Source: Terribacillus aidingensis
Lineage (GTDB): Bacteria; Bacillota; Bacilli; Bacillales; Amphibacillaceae
Length of the DNA stretch: 64,000 bases
Reading direction: 5' to 3'
Assembly (NCBI RefSeq): GCF_900215625.1
Contig: NZ_OBEK01000004.1
Location: 247,593-311,592 of the forward strand
In this document: in pieces, positions 1 to 7,572 of the stretch
How positions within the stretch are numbered: position 1 is the stretch's first letter
Layout: every line of letters starts with the position of its first letter
Translations under genes and position numbers: made by a program
Notes under the pieces: model-generated
Told to the model about the DNA's origin: nothing
The model's input: only the letters and a program-made list of their open reading frames with translations
The model's database searches: none

Positions 1-178
1 TATTTATCCCATCTGTATAGTTTATAAATTATATATTGCAAAATTGTTATGAAACCGGTAAATATGTGTAATGACCACATACAAATCTACTATTCTAGTA
101 TGTCTTTTGTGTGTCTTTAGTCCCCGTTAATAGAAAAAAACTAATGGAAAGGGATAGATTGAATTAGTCATTATTTGC
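1..178. other. Leading non-coding stretch
   Basis: AT-rich sequence at the window edge. I see no ORF with a ribosome binding site, no clear terminator and no repeat. A gene upstream of the window could have its control region here. Confidence 0.3.
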
Positions 179-511
179 TTAAAAACCTATAGTAAATATT
201 TGTCTATAGAAGGTGACTACAATCCACAAAGTTCTAGAAGGGGGAAGAGGTAAAACAACAACAACCGCTGAGGATATAAAAAGAATTTTTAAGTAGGACA
301 TACAACGGAGAATAAGAAGTTGATATAATGCGTTAACAACGCAAATAATAAGATTGTTATCGATACGTTCCTCGACGATAATAAATAAAATACCAAGCGC
401 TAGATAGTAAACAACAAATAGACCTTTTACGGGTTTATTCAAGTAGCGGGTGAACAGAATGACCGCTAAAAACAAGATAATTAGTATAGCAAACAGGATG
501 TATTCTCGCAT
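179..511 (-). CDS. Small hydrophobic membrane protein, unknown
   Basis: A 110-residue reading frame whose ATG lies about 9 bases after an AAGGAAG ribosome binding site. The first 70 residues look genuine: a hydrophobic helix at about residues 4-22, a short basic loop, a second helix at about 29-46, and a third near 52-66. The last 40 residues (after about ILRCMSY) are less protein-like, with a V-run and a PLPP turn, so the reading frame may have been extended by loss of an earlier stop. I recognise no family. It is divergent from the AAA ATPase locus that follows, with about 58 bases between the two starts. A product in the cell membrane is likely; no function can be assigned. Confidence 0.45.
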   Translation of the reverse strand: MREYILFAILIILFLAVILFTRYLNKPVKGLFVVYYLALGILFIIVEERIDNNLIICVVNALYQLLILRCMSYLKILFISSAVVVVLPLPPSRTLWIVVTFYRQIFTIGF

Positions 512-569
512 GACTCTATTCTTCCTTTCTAGGAATAAAACTTTTGGCTATGAAGATAGGTGGAATCGT

Positions 570-1324
570 ATGAGATTAGATGAGATGAATCAGTATGTGA
601 GACAAATGATGTAAAAGAAAAATCCCCGCTGCCTAATCATTTCCCGTTCACGCTGCCGATAATCCAAAAACTAGGAAAACTCTCGTTTCATCCCAATGTA
701 ACTTATATTGTTGGAGAAAATGGGGTGGGAAAATCTACGCTGCTTGAAGCGCTGGCTGTTGCGCTTGGATTTAACCTAGAAGGCGGGTCAAAGAACTTCT
801 CGTTTTCGAGTTATGCCTCGCATTCTAATTTGCATGAATTTATGCAGGTTGTCCGCGGTAGTAACCGACCTCGTGATGGTTACTTTTTCCGAGCAGAGAC
901 GTTTTATAACGTGGCAACACAAATTGAAAAGCTTGATCAAGAGCCCGGAAGCTCTCGGAGAATAATTGATTCTTATGGGGGGAAGTCTCTTCATGAGCAA
1001 TCACATGGGGAGGCATTTTTTGCTGCTTTCATGGAACGTTTTAGCGGAAACGGTCTTTACATACTGGATGAACCGGAAGCAGCATTATCGCCCATCCGCC
1101 AATTGTCCATGCTTGCCCGAATAGATGAGCTGGTAGAACAAGGTTCACAATTCATTATCTCAACACATGCTCCGCTTTTAATGGCTTATCCGGACGCAAA
1201 AATTTTTGAGCTGGATGCAGAAGGAATTGCAGACACACGGCTGGAAAACACGCAGCATTATCGAATTATGAAGCAGTTTTTTGAGGATAGAGGCAGCCTT
1301 TTACATCATCTATTTCAAAAATGA
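570..1324 (+). pseudogene. AAA family ATPase, frameshifted at the N-terminus
   Basis: This encodes an ABC/SMC-like ATPase of about 245 residues of the type found as a single-domain 'AAA family ATPase' in bacilli. The Walker A motif GENGVGKST is encoded at about 713-739, a signature-like HEQSHGEAF at about 991-1017, Walker B with YILDEPEAAL near 1060-1090, and an H-loop STHAP near 1160. The frame carrying these motifs has no ATG, GTG or TTG between its last upstream stop (581) and the Walker A; the first GTG (725) lies inside the motif. A proper start with ribosome binding site (GGTGG, ATG at 570) sits in another frame and reads MRLDEMNQY before a stop at 612. A one-base frameshift between about 590 and 612 joins them. 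It is either a real mutation or an assembly error. Confidence 0.7.
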
Positions 1325-1356
1325 AAAACAGTAGAAGATATCGAAGGGGTAAAAAT

Positions 1357-1797
1357 ATGAAAATTACAAAAGCAGCTTTGCAAGACGTAAAACAAACAGC
1401 AGCATTATTTGACCAGTACCGCCAGTTCTATAAACAAGCATCTGACCTTAACGGGGCAGAGGCTTACTTAACAGAAAGAATGGAAAAACAGGAATCTGTT
1501 ATATTCCTAGCAAAAGATGAAGAAAGATACGTTGGTTTTGTTCAGCTTTATCCTACATATTCTTCGATTGGTATGAAGCGGGCTTGGATCTTAAACGATT
1601 TATTTGTAGCCGAAAGCAGCAGGAAAAAAGGCGTGGGAGAGAAACTGCTTGATGCAGCTATGGCTTTGGCAATGGAAACGGGTGCTGCTAGCATCGCGCT
1701 GAGTACAGCTCCAGATAATGAAAAAGCACAACGACTATACGAGCGAAAAGGATATGTGCGTGATCAGCAATTTTATCATTATGAGCTGAACTTATAA
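1357..1797 (+). CDS. GNAT family N-acetyltransferase
   Basis: A 146-residue GCN5-related acetyltransferase, which would transfer acetyl from acetyl-CoA to an unidentified amine. The central beta-strand region (GFVQLYPTYSS), the strand WILNDLFV, the acetyl-CoA loop (RKKGVGEKLL, the RxxGxG/A motif, about residue 88) and the C-terminal YERKGYV segment are all present. I place the start at 1357, 8 bases after GAAGGGG; an in-frame ATG at 1321 overlaps the ATPase stop codon and has no ribosome binding site. It follows the ATPase remnant by 32 bases and precedes the amidotransferase by 13 bases, so these are likely cotranscribed. The substrate is unknown. Confidence 0.85.
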   Translation: MKITKAALQDVKQTAALFDQYRQFYKQASDLNGAEAYLTERMEKQESVIFLAKDEERYVGFVQLYPTYSSIGMKRAWILNDLFVAESSRKKGVGEKLLDAAMALAMETGAASIALSTAPDNEKAQRLYERKGYVRDQQFYHYELNL

Positions 1798-1810
1798 GAG
1801 GAGGAAGCAG

Positions 1811-2494
1811 ATGCTAATTGATGTATTGCAGCACGTCCCGTTTGAAGGGCTGGCCGCTATAGAAGATTGGGGACAAGATCGGGGACATCATTTTCGTATC
1901 CATCATTTGTACGAGGAGGCGGTACTTCCAGCTGCAATAGACGTAACCATGCTCATTATCTTAGGCGGACCGATGAGCGCAAATGATACCGAGCATTGGT
2001 TAGAAGCGGAACGTGATCTGATTCGAGAGCTAATCTCAAAACAGCAGCCGATTTTTGGTATCTGTCTAGGAGCCCAGCAAATAGCCAAAGCAATAGGAGC
2101 AGACATTTTTCAGGGAGAATATAAGGAAGTAGGATGGCATCCAATTCAGACTTTCACCCAGCATTTTTCTTCTTTCCTGCCTGATCAGATGACGGCTTTT
2201 CATTGGCATGGAGAGCAATTTTCCTTACCAGACGGAGCAATTAGACTTTTTGGTAATACAGCATGTGAGAATCAAGGTTTTATCTATAAAGATTTTGTAA
2301 TAGGGTTGCAATTCCACTTGGAAATGACAGAGGAAAGCATAATCAAGTTAATCACGCATGATCAAAACAATATTGATCATGGCAAATATGTTCAAAGTGG
2401 GAAGACTATGCTGTCTGCCCATATCCCGACAATTAATAAAAAGGTGCTTTACCAGCTGTTGGATTCCCTCGTACAACAGCAAGAAAGGAAGTAA
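1811..2494 (+). CDS. Class I glutamine amidotransferase-like protein
   Basis: A 227-residue stand-alone glutamine amidotransferase of the GMP-synthase-like type. The oxyanion strand ILGGPMSAND (about residue 50), the nucleophile elbow GICLGAQQ with its catalytic cysteine (about residue 81) and the catalytic His-Glu pair in QFHLEMTEES (about residues 169-178) are visible. Such proteins hydrolyse glutamine or, in relatives, act as gamma-glutamyl hydrolases; no synthase partner is encoded nearby, so the acceptor is unknown. The ATG follows AGAGGAGG by 7 bases. It sits 13 bases after the GNAT gene and 6 bases before the next gene, forming a short operon. Confidence 0.85.
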   Translation: MLIDVLQHVPFEGLAAIEDWGQDRGHHFRIHHLYEEAVLPAAIDVTMLIILGGPMSANDTEHWLEAERDLIRELISKQQPIFGICLGAQQIAKAIGADIFQGEYKEVGWHPIQTFTQHFSSFLPDQMTAFHWHGEQFSLPDGAIRLFGNTACENQGFIYKDFVIGLQFHLEMTEESIIKLITHDQNNIDHGKYVQSGKTMLSAHIPTINKKVLYQLLDSLVQQQERK

Positions 2495-2500
2495 AAGCAG

Positions 2501-2833
2501 ATGGAATGCAGCTGTGGAAAAACAACAAATCTATTAATAGAAGCGGATTTTGGAGATGCAGTTTGGTGTGCAGTATGTAAAGTGAACTTAGATGTGGATG
2601 AGTTGCCGGTATCTGGAGACTTAAAGCAACAGTTAGAAGATTGGACTAGAGATTTTGGTAAGTGGATTGACTGGGATAGTGATTTACTCAAAAATGACGC
2701 AGATAAAACAGAAGGAGTTTTTAACCAGAAAGGGGAAGTGCTAGTTGCCAAATTGCGAGAAGCGTTACCTTCGTTTACGATAACCTATCAGCCATCAAAT
2801 CTATGTTTATTGTATGGAACTGCCGGGCGGTAA
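2501..2833 (+). CDS. Small cysteine-containing protein of unknown function
   Basis: A 110-residue protein starting with CSCGK and carrying a second pair, CAVC, at about residues 23-26. This CxC...CxxC spacing suggests a small zinc-binding knuckle. The middle is acidic and rich in tryptophan (WTRDFGKWIDWDSD). The ATG at 2501 follows AAGGAAG inside the end of the upstream amidotransferase, with only 6 bases between the genes, so translation is probably linked. The family occurs as a conserved hypothetical in bacilli; I know of no function. A weak GC-rich hairpin follows the stop at about 2818-2845. Confidence 0.7.
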   Translation: MECSCGKTTNLLIEADFGDAVWCAVCKVNLDVDELPVSGDLKQQLEDWTRDFGKWIDWDSDLLKNDADKTEGVFNQKGEVLVAKLREALPSFTITYQPSNLCLLYGTAGR

Positions 2834-2938
2834 GGCTGGCAGCTTTTAATTTAGAATAATAAGGAAGGGGAATTCACCATGGCAATTCGGTGTCATTTTG
2901 GGCTGTCAGTAGTGAGGATTGAAATAAGTATGCCATTG

Positions 2939-2967
2939 TTGGGATTCCATACAGGCTATAGTATACT
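2939..2967 (+). promoter_or_regulatory. Probable sigma-A promoter of the MerR-like gene
   Basis: TTGGGA (2939-2944), a 17-base spacer, then TATACT (2962-2967). A short perfect dyad, GGAAA-TAG-TTTCC (2971-2983), lies just at the expected transcription start and could be an operator. The next gene starts 43 bases further on. Confidence 0.5.
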
Positions 2968-3010
2968 GTAGGAAATAGTTTCCACCATACATAGTCAAGG
3001 GGGAGTAAAT

Positions 3011-3469
3011 TTGTCTGAACAAGAGATACAGTACACGGCAAAGGATTTAGCTGCTTCATTAGAGGTGACAACTTCGACATTACGGCGATGGGCAATTGCA
3101 CTGGAAAGCGCTCATTACCCGTTCAAACGGAATAGCAAAGGGCAGCGGATTTATACAGAGAAAGATCTTACGACGTTAGATGAATTAAAGAGATTACTAG
3201 CAGAGAAGCGAACTTTTGCAGACGCAATTCAGCAGCTGACTGGTTATGACAAATTGACAGAACAACCTGCCAAGGAATTGGAAGATCCGGTATTGGCGTC
3301 AAATGAATCGGAGAAGGTTGATTCTCAAGTATTAAACGCAGATGAATTAGAGAAGATTGTCTCTCATGCAGTAAAAAAAGCAGTAAAGAAAGAGAGGGAA
3401 AAGCTGTTCAAACAGCTGAAGAAACAAATGAAAAAAGAGATGGAGAAGCTTAAGAAGAAAAAGGCTTAA
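3011..3469 (+). CDS. MerR-type HTH protein with C-terminal coiled coil
   Basis: A 152-residue protein with an N-terminal winged-helix MerR-like domain (residues 6-75: YTAKDLAASLEVTTSTLRRW, then a wing ending in GQRIYTEKDL) and a very basic C-terminal helix (about residues 115-152) of alternating lysine and glutamate, which should form a coiled coil. This two-part design resembles RacA and related DNA-anchoring proteins more than metal-sensing MerR regulators, since no effector cysteines are seen. Its start is a TTG, 6 bases after AAGGGGGAG. It has its own promoter and terminator. A role in chromosome organisation or plasmid-like regulation is possible but not shown. Confidence 0.75.
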   Translation: MSEQEIQYTAKDLAASLEVTTSTLRRWAIALESAHYPFKRNSKGQRIYTEKDLTTLDELKRLLAEKRTFADAIQQLTGYDKLTEQPAKELEDPVLASNESEKVDSQVLNADELEKIVSHAVKKAVKKEREKLFKQLKKQMKKEMEKLKKKKA

Positions 3470-3470
3470 G

Positions 3471-3497
3471 CGGATCACTCTTGTGATCTCTTTTCTT
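3471..3497 (+). terminator. Terminator after the MerR-like gene
   Basis: Six-pair stem GATCAC/GTGATC with a four-base loop, followed by CTCTTTTCTT. The stem is short, so strength is uncertain. Confidence 0.5.
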
Positions 3498-3615
3498 ACC
3501 TTAAAGAAGATACGCCTCAATCTAAATGATACAAAAGTCAGAATTATAAGTCTAGTGTTTTTTTAATTTGATACTAAAATAAAAGTGTATTCGATTTTAG
3601 ATGAGGAGGCATTAT

Positions 3616-4365
3616 ATGAAACAGAATATTTATGATAATGCGGTCTTTTTTGAGAGTTATAAAGAATTGCGCGAGAATCCAGTTAACTACAATGAACTCA
3701 TGGAACAGCCGCAAATGAAAAGCATGCTGCCAGATTTGAAAGAAAAGCATGTATTGGATATTGGCTGCGGAATGGGTGATCTGGCTATGTATTGTATGGA
3801 AAATGGGGCAGCGAGCGTAACCGCAATTGACCCGTCTTCAAACATGCTGCAGGAAGCGAAAAAGAGAAATGCGCATCCAGCGATTGATTATGTGCAGACA
3901 TCATTGGAGGATGCAGTGTTTGCGAAAGCGCATTACGATATTGCAGTAAGTTCCCTCGTCATGCATTATGTAGCCAACTACGATAAAGTTATTCACTCGA
4001 TTCATTCAGCCTTAAAAGATGATGGCATTCTATTATTCTCATCAGAACATCCAATTGTAACAGCCCGAAAAACAGGGAAGAAGTGGATTGAGGATGAAGA
4101 AGGGAACAGGCTTCACTTCGCGGTAGATAATTATCAAGAAGAAGGCAGACGTGAGGCAGCTTGGTTTGTAGATGGTGTTGTTTATTACCATCGATCCTTT
4201 GCTGCGTTATGCAATGGATTGCTGCATAATGGTTTCAGCCTGCTTGAAGTCAACGAACCAATTCCAGATGACCATGCCATTGCGCAGTTGCCGCCAATTG
4301 CACATGAACTGCGCCGGCCTTCCTTTATTATTCTAAAAGCGAAAAAGTCAGCTCGTCTTTACTAG
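3616..4365 (+). CDS. Class I SAM-dependent methyltransferase
   Basis: A 249-residue methyltransferase. Motif I is VLDIGCGMGDLA (about residues 46-57), followed by the acidic loop TAIDPSSNM and the SSLVMHYV strand typical of UbiE/Methyltransf_11 enzymes. The acceptor is unknown. I place the start at 3616, seven bases after GAGGAGG; an ATG at 3601 lies inside the ribosome binding site and would be too close. The gene is preceded by about 130 bases of AT-rich non-coding DNA and ends in a tail-to-tail overlap of three bases with pabB-pabC. Confidence 0.85.
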   Translation: MKQNIYDNAVFFESYKELRENPVNYNELMEQPQMKSMLPDLKEKHVLDIGCGMGDLAMYCMENGAASVTAIDPSSNMLQEAKKRNAHPAIDYVQTSLEDAVFAKAHYDIAVSSLVMHYVANYDKVIHSIHSALKDDGILLFSSEHPIVTARKTGKKWIEDEEGNRLHFAVDNYQEEGRREAAWFVDGVVYYHRSFAALCNGLLHNGFSLLEVNEPIPDDHAIAQLPPIAHELRRPSFIILKAKKSARLY

Positions 4366-4371
4366 ACGAGC
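4351..4371. terminator. Hairpin shared by two convergent genes
   Basis: GCTCGTCT and AGACGAGC form an eight-pair stem. Both stop codons, TAG on plus (4363-4365) and TAG on minus (4362-4364), lie in or at the edge of the loop. Neither side has a good uridine run, so it may act by pausing or RNA stability rather than as a classic terminator. Confidence 0.45.
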
Positions 4372-6092
4372 TCCATTTCTATCCATCCTCGTACACTGTT
4401 AATCAGCCAAATACGAGAAGCAGTTTGCAGGGTTTTTTTTGTCAAAACAACTTCTTCGATTTTACCGTTTTCAAGCAATTCTTCCCGTAATGTGCCTGGC
4501 AAAAGACCACTAGCAACAGGTGGTGTAAGCAATCTGCCATCCTGTTCGATGACAAGGTTGCCAATGGTGAATTCAGTCAGTTCGCCAGCTTCATTCCAAA
4601 GCAGCGTATCAAACAGTTGGGACTGGTCTTGTTTGTGCATGGCATACATATCCCGGTAAGTCGTTTTATGATAATAAAATCGATTGTTCCGATCAATTGG
4701 GGTGGCTGCTAGCTTAAATGGTTGCTTAGTATTTATCGGTTCTGGCATTCCACTATACGTAAGTTTCAATTTTCCGGTTTGATCCGCTAATAGGCGAATT
4801 CGATGGGACTCACCAGGGTGCTTTAACTGGTGCTGCTGCAAATGCTGCCGAACGTCCGCTTCTTGCAGCTGTATGCTGAAATAATCAGCAGACTGAAGAA
4901 ACCGCTGGATATGTTTTGCTAGTAAAGTGTAATTGCCGTCTTCGTATTTAATTGTTTCTAAAAGATCGAATGCAGGAAGCTTTTCCTGCAGTACGGAGGA
5001 TTTCGCAAGTGCCTCCTCATATTCTCCATTGCTAGTCGAGTCCCATGTGATGCCTCCGCCAACACTGTAAGTCGCTTGTTTCTGTTTCTGATTAATGATG
5101 GCTGTACGAATTGGTACGTTAAAGACTGCTTCTCCACCGGGTGTCATATAACCAATTGCACCGCAATATACTTCACGAGGTTCCTGTTCAAGATCGGTTA
5201 TGACTTTCATCGTACTTGCTTTCGGTGCACCAGTAATTGAGCCGCAAGGGAAAAGGGAGCGCATAATATCGGTAATGGTTATTCCCGGGGCTGTGTCTGC
5301 TGTTACCGTTGATGTCATCTGGTAAACAGTTGGATATTTCTCAATGGTAAACAGAGCCGGAACTTGTACAGTGCCCAGCTTGGCAACCCGGCTGATATCA
5401 TTACGCAATAAATCTACAATCATGACATTCTCTGCACGATCCTTTACCGATTGTATGAGCGTTTCCCGATTCTTGAGATCTTCAGCATATGTAAGGCCGC
5501 GTTTGATTGTTCCTTTCATCGGCTTTGTGTGTATTTGTTTACCGTCCCAACGGAAAAATAATTCCGGAGAAGCAGAGAGGATGGCATGATTTTCCCACGC
5601 CAGGTAGGCAGTGTAATCAGCCCGCTGCGCCCGCTGCATTTGGCGGAATAAAGCTGCAGGATCGCCGGTAAACGGTGTTCGCAAACGCATCGTATAATTT
5701 GTTTGATACGTATTGCCTGCGGCGATTTCTTCCTTAATAGTTTGAATAGCTTTTTCGTATGCTGCCTTTTCAATTGCTGGCTGCCAGTTTAACTTTTCTG
5801 GTGCAGAATCTAGTGGTTCTGGCTGCGCAGCGATAAAATGCTTATAAATGCCAAATTGTAATAGAGGAAGCTGGGAGCCAGGGGTTGTCATATAACTGGA
5901 ATCAAAAGCTCCAGCTGCTTCATAAGAAAGAAACCCTGCTGCGTAATATCCGCGGTCCGTATATGCTTGCACCTGCTCTAAGCAGGGAATAACTTCGTCA
6001 ATTGTATGGGCTGTTAACAACGTATGCTGCTCTGTGAATTGCCGATGCTGGGTCTGACCAGCTGCATCAGCAAAATTAAAATAAGCGTACAT
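4362..6092 (-). CDS. pabB-pabC: Aminodeoxychorismate synthase component I fused to ADC lyase
   Basis: A 576-residue bifunctional enzyme of folate synthesis. Residues 1 to about 370 are PabB, the chorismate-binding subunit that aminates chorismate; the ITGAPKASTM motif and the GxIGY segment are present. Residues from about 375 are a class IV aminotransferase-like domain (PabC, 4-amino-4-deoxychorismate lyase) with the likely pyridoxal-phosphate lysine in YYHKTTYRD and the GTLRE loop near the end. The PabA glutaminase is not encoded in the window. I choose the ATG at 6092, six bases after AGGAG; the ATG at 6098 abuts the ribosome binding site. Fused PabB-PabC proteins are known in several Firmicutes. 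Confidence 0.9.
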   Translation of the reverse strand: MYAYFNFADAAGQTQHRQFTEQHTLLTAHTIDEVIPCLEQVQAYTDRGYYAAGFLSYEAAGAFDSSYMTTPGSQLPLLQFGIYKHFIAAQPEPLDSAPEKLNWQPAIEKAAYEKAIQTIKEEIAAGNTYQTNYTMRLRTPFTGDPAALFRQMQRAQRADYTAYLAWENHAILSASPELFFRWDGKQIHTKPMKGTIKRGLTYAEDLKNRETLIQSVKDRAENVMIVDLLRNDISRVAKLGTVQVPALFTIEKYPTVYQMTSTVTADTAPGITITDIMRSLFPCGSITGAPKASTMKVITDLEQEPREVYCGAIGYMTPGGEAVFNVPIRTAIINQKQKQATYSVGGGITWDSTSNGEYEEALAKSSVLQEKLPAFDLLETIKYEDGNYTLLAKHIQRFLQSADYFSIQLQEADVRQHLQQHQLKHPGESHRIRLLADQTGKLKLTYSGMPEPINTKQPFKLAATPIDRNNRFYYHKTTYRDMYAMHKQDQSQLFDTLLWNEAGELTEFTIGNLVIEQDGRLLTPPVASGLLPGTLREELLENGKIEEVVLTKKTLQTASRIWLINSVRGWIEMELV

Positions 6093-6192
6093 AAGCATCT
6101 CCTTTCTTGCTGTATTAGTATCTCATATGAGGAACTCTAGTAAACTCATTTTTAACGAAAAAATGCGATGAATAAGGCGCTCATTCCTAGCA

Positions 6193-6651
6193 GTGCTGAT
6201 AAAAGGAGTGATTAATCTGCTTCGGAAAGCTATCAAAGAATTAAGAACGTCTGATCAAATACTTCAAGCATACCCAATAATGAACCAATTACGAACGCAC
6301 TTGGATAGAGATACTTACCTTGAGTTAGTGGCGGAGGCGCAAGAAAAAGAGCGATATAAACTATTTGCCTTGTATGACGATGGCGAGATTGCTGCGGTAG
6401 TGGGCTTTAAGCCAATGATCACCTTGTATTATGGCCGGTTTGTGTGGGTGTGTGATTTCGTTACCGACAACCAAAAGCGTTCGAAAGGTTATGGAGAAAA
6501 ATTGCTTACCTTTGTTCAAGAATGGGCGGCACAAAACCAGTATAATAGCGTTTCGCTGTCATCGGGTTTGCAACGTGAGGGAGCACATCGCTTTTATGAA
6601 GAGAAGATGGGCTACGATAAAGTGAGTTATGTGTTTAAAAGAAATGTATAG
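6193..6651 (+). CDS. GNAT family N-acetyltransferase
   Basis: An acetyltransferase of about 145-152 residues. The acetyl-CoA loop is QKRSKGYGEKLL, preceded by the strand VWVCDFVT and followed by the C-terminal HRFYEEKMGYDKV. The start is uncertain. An AAAAGGAG ribosome binding site (6201-6208) lies eight bases before a CTG at 6217, giving an N-terminus LLRKAIKE that looks like homologues starting with M-x-R-K. The only standard in-frame starts are GTG at 6193, upstream of the ribosome binding site, and GTG at 6208, inside it. I list the longest form; 6217 is my preferred true start. Substrate unknown. Confidence 0.8.
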   Translation: MLIKGVINLLRKAIKELRTSDQILQAYPIMNQLRTHLDRDTYLELVAEAQEKERYKLFALYDDGEIAAVVGFKPMITLYYGRFVWVCDFVTDNQKRSKGYGEKLLTFVQEWAAQNQYNSVSLSSGLQREGAHRFYEEKMGYDKVSYVFKRNV

Positions 6652-6774
6652 TTAGGAGATTCGTATACCTCTCATGCATGTATATCATATCATGGAAAAT
6701 AGTCATGCAATAATTGGAACTTTTTCCATTATTCCTCCGTATGAAAAAGTATAACCTTTTAGGAGGAGTTACAC

Positions 6775-6957
6775 GTGCGGACAATTCACGTATTAAAAGA
6801 AGTAGGTTTTTGGGTATTTTCATGTATTTATCTGGTTGGTATTCGGTTGAATTTAGATGGATATGTATTGTGGATCTCTGATTTGCTCATCTGTACAGCA
6901 ATCGTACTTTCTTTGACGATGTATGTACTTCGCCTTAGTGGTAAGAGCGAGTATTAG
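6775..6957 (+). CDS. Small two-helix membrane protein
   Basis: A 60-residue protein with two hydrophobic segments (about residues 10-26 and 30-53) and a basic tail. It begins with GTG, seven bases after TTTAGGAGGAG, an excellent ribosome binding site, so it is probably translated despite its size. No family is recognised. It stands alone between an acetyltransferase gene and an acetyltransferase remnant. Confidence 0.55.
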   Translation: MRTIHVLKEVGFWVFSCIYLVGIRLNLDGYVLWISDLLICTAIVLSLTMYVLRLSGKSEY

Positions 6958-6964
6958 CTAATTG

Positions 6965-7135
6965 CCATTTCACCGCATAGAGGCGGGCGTGATGCCGCAT
7001 AACCTAGGGTCCATTAAAGTGCTGCTAAAAGCAGGCTTTCATAAAGAAGGAATTGACAAGTAGAATGTTAAAATTAATGGAAAGTGGCAGGATCATCAAA
7101 CTCTTGCTATGATTAACCCTCGAGACCTCATGTGA
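6965..7135 (+). pseudogene. Remnant of a RimJ/RimL-type acetyltransferase
   Basis: One frame reads FHRIEAGVMPHNLGSIK, then VLLKAGFHKEGI, an in-frame TAG at 7061-7063, then NVKINGKWQDH and a run to the stop at 7133-7135. This matches the C-terminal third of RimJ/RimL GNAT enzymes (HRIEA, N..S, L.K.GF..EG, W.DH). The acetyl-CoA-binding core and the N-terminus are absent and there is no start codon, so it is a truncated relic that also carries a nonsense mutation. Confidence 0.7.
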
Positions 7136-7149
7136 AGGAGAGGGTATAG

Positions 7150-7341
7150 GTGAATAAAGGTTTTATGATAACCGCTGTTCTGTTGGAGATCATCGGTATT
7201 CTCTTAATTCTATTTTGGGAAATTAATGATAAGGTTGCTGTTATAACGGGAATAGCTATTATCATAATCGGTGTTGTCTTATTCCAGGTTGGATACTGGC
7301 GTACGGTGAGGGCGCGTGAAAGAAGAAAGACTAGAAGATAA
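7150..7341 (+). CDS. Small two-helix membrane protein
   Basis: A 63-residue protein: helix at residues 5-23, short acidic loop (WEINDK), helix at 28-48, and a strongly basic tail (RARERRKTRR) that should sit on the cytoplasmic side. It begins with GTG, six bases after AAGGAGAGGG, and is followed at once by a strong terminator, which supports a real transcript. I recognise no family. Confidence 0.6.
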   Translation: MNKGFMITAVLLEIIGILLILFWEINDKVAVITGIAIIIIGVVLFQVGYWRTVRARERRKTRR

Positions 7342-7343
7342 TA

Positions 7344-7384
7344 AAACCAGCTGATGGGAGGAATACCAATCAGCTGGTTTTTTG
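7344..7384 (+). terminator. Strong rho-independent terminator
   Basis: AAACCAGCTGAT/ATCAGCTGGTTT stem with a further TGG/CCA pairing across the loop, followed by TTTTTT. Confidence 0.9.
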
Positions 7385-7523
7385 TATGCTCTATTAAGAG
7401 CTGTCTGCTAGTTAATGAACGAAATATAAAGCTATTCTGTTCATTTGTGAACCTTTATTCCTATTGTTATTAGAACAGCCCCATTCCTTTTTTACCAATA
7501 TTCCTTTACAAATACGTGGTAAT

Positions 7524-7531
7524 GTCGATAT
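7524..7531 (+). promoter_or_regulatory. SigD-like -10 element before the chemoreceptor
   Basis: GTCGATAT matches the flagellar sigma-D -10 consensus GCCGATAA/T at most positions and lies 42 bases upstream of the chosen start. I do not see a good TAAA -35 at the usual 14-16 base spacing, so this is tentative. Confidence 0.3.
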
Positions 7532-7572
7532 ATAGTAATAGAGTTAAAAACTATGAACAGGAGAATGATTCC

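Noticed and set aside
208-295. Plus-strand frame reading a lysine/threonine-rich short peptide (GGRGKTTTTAED)
   Set aside because: It resembles a P-loop by chance only (no fold around it), overlaps a better minus-strand ORF and has only a weak GTG start.
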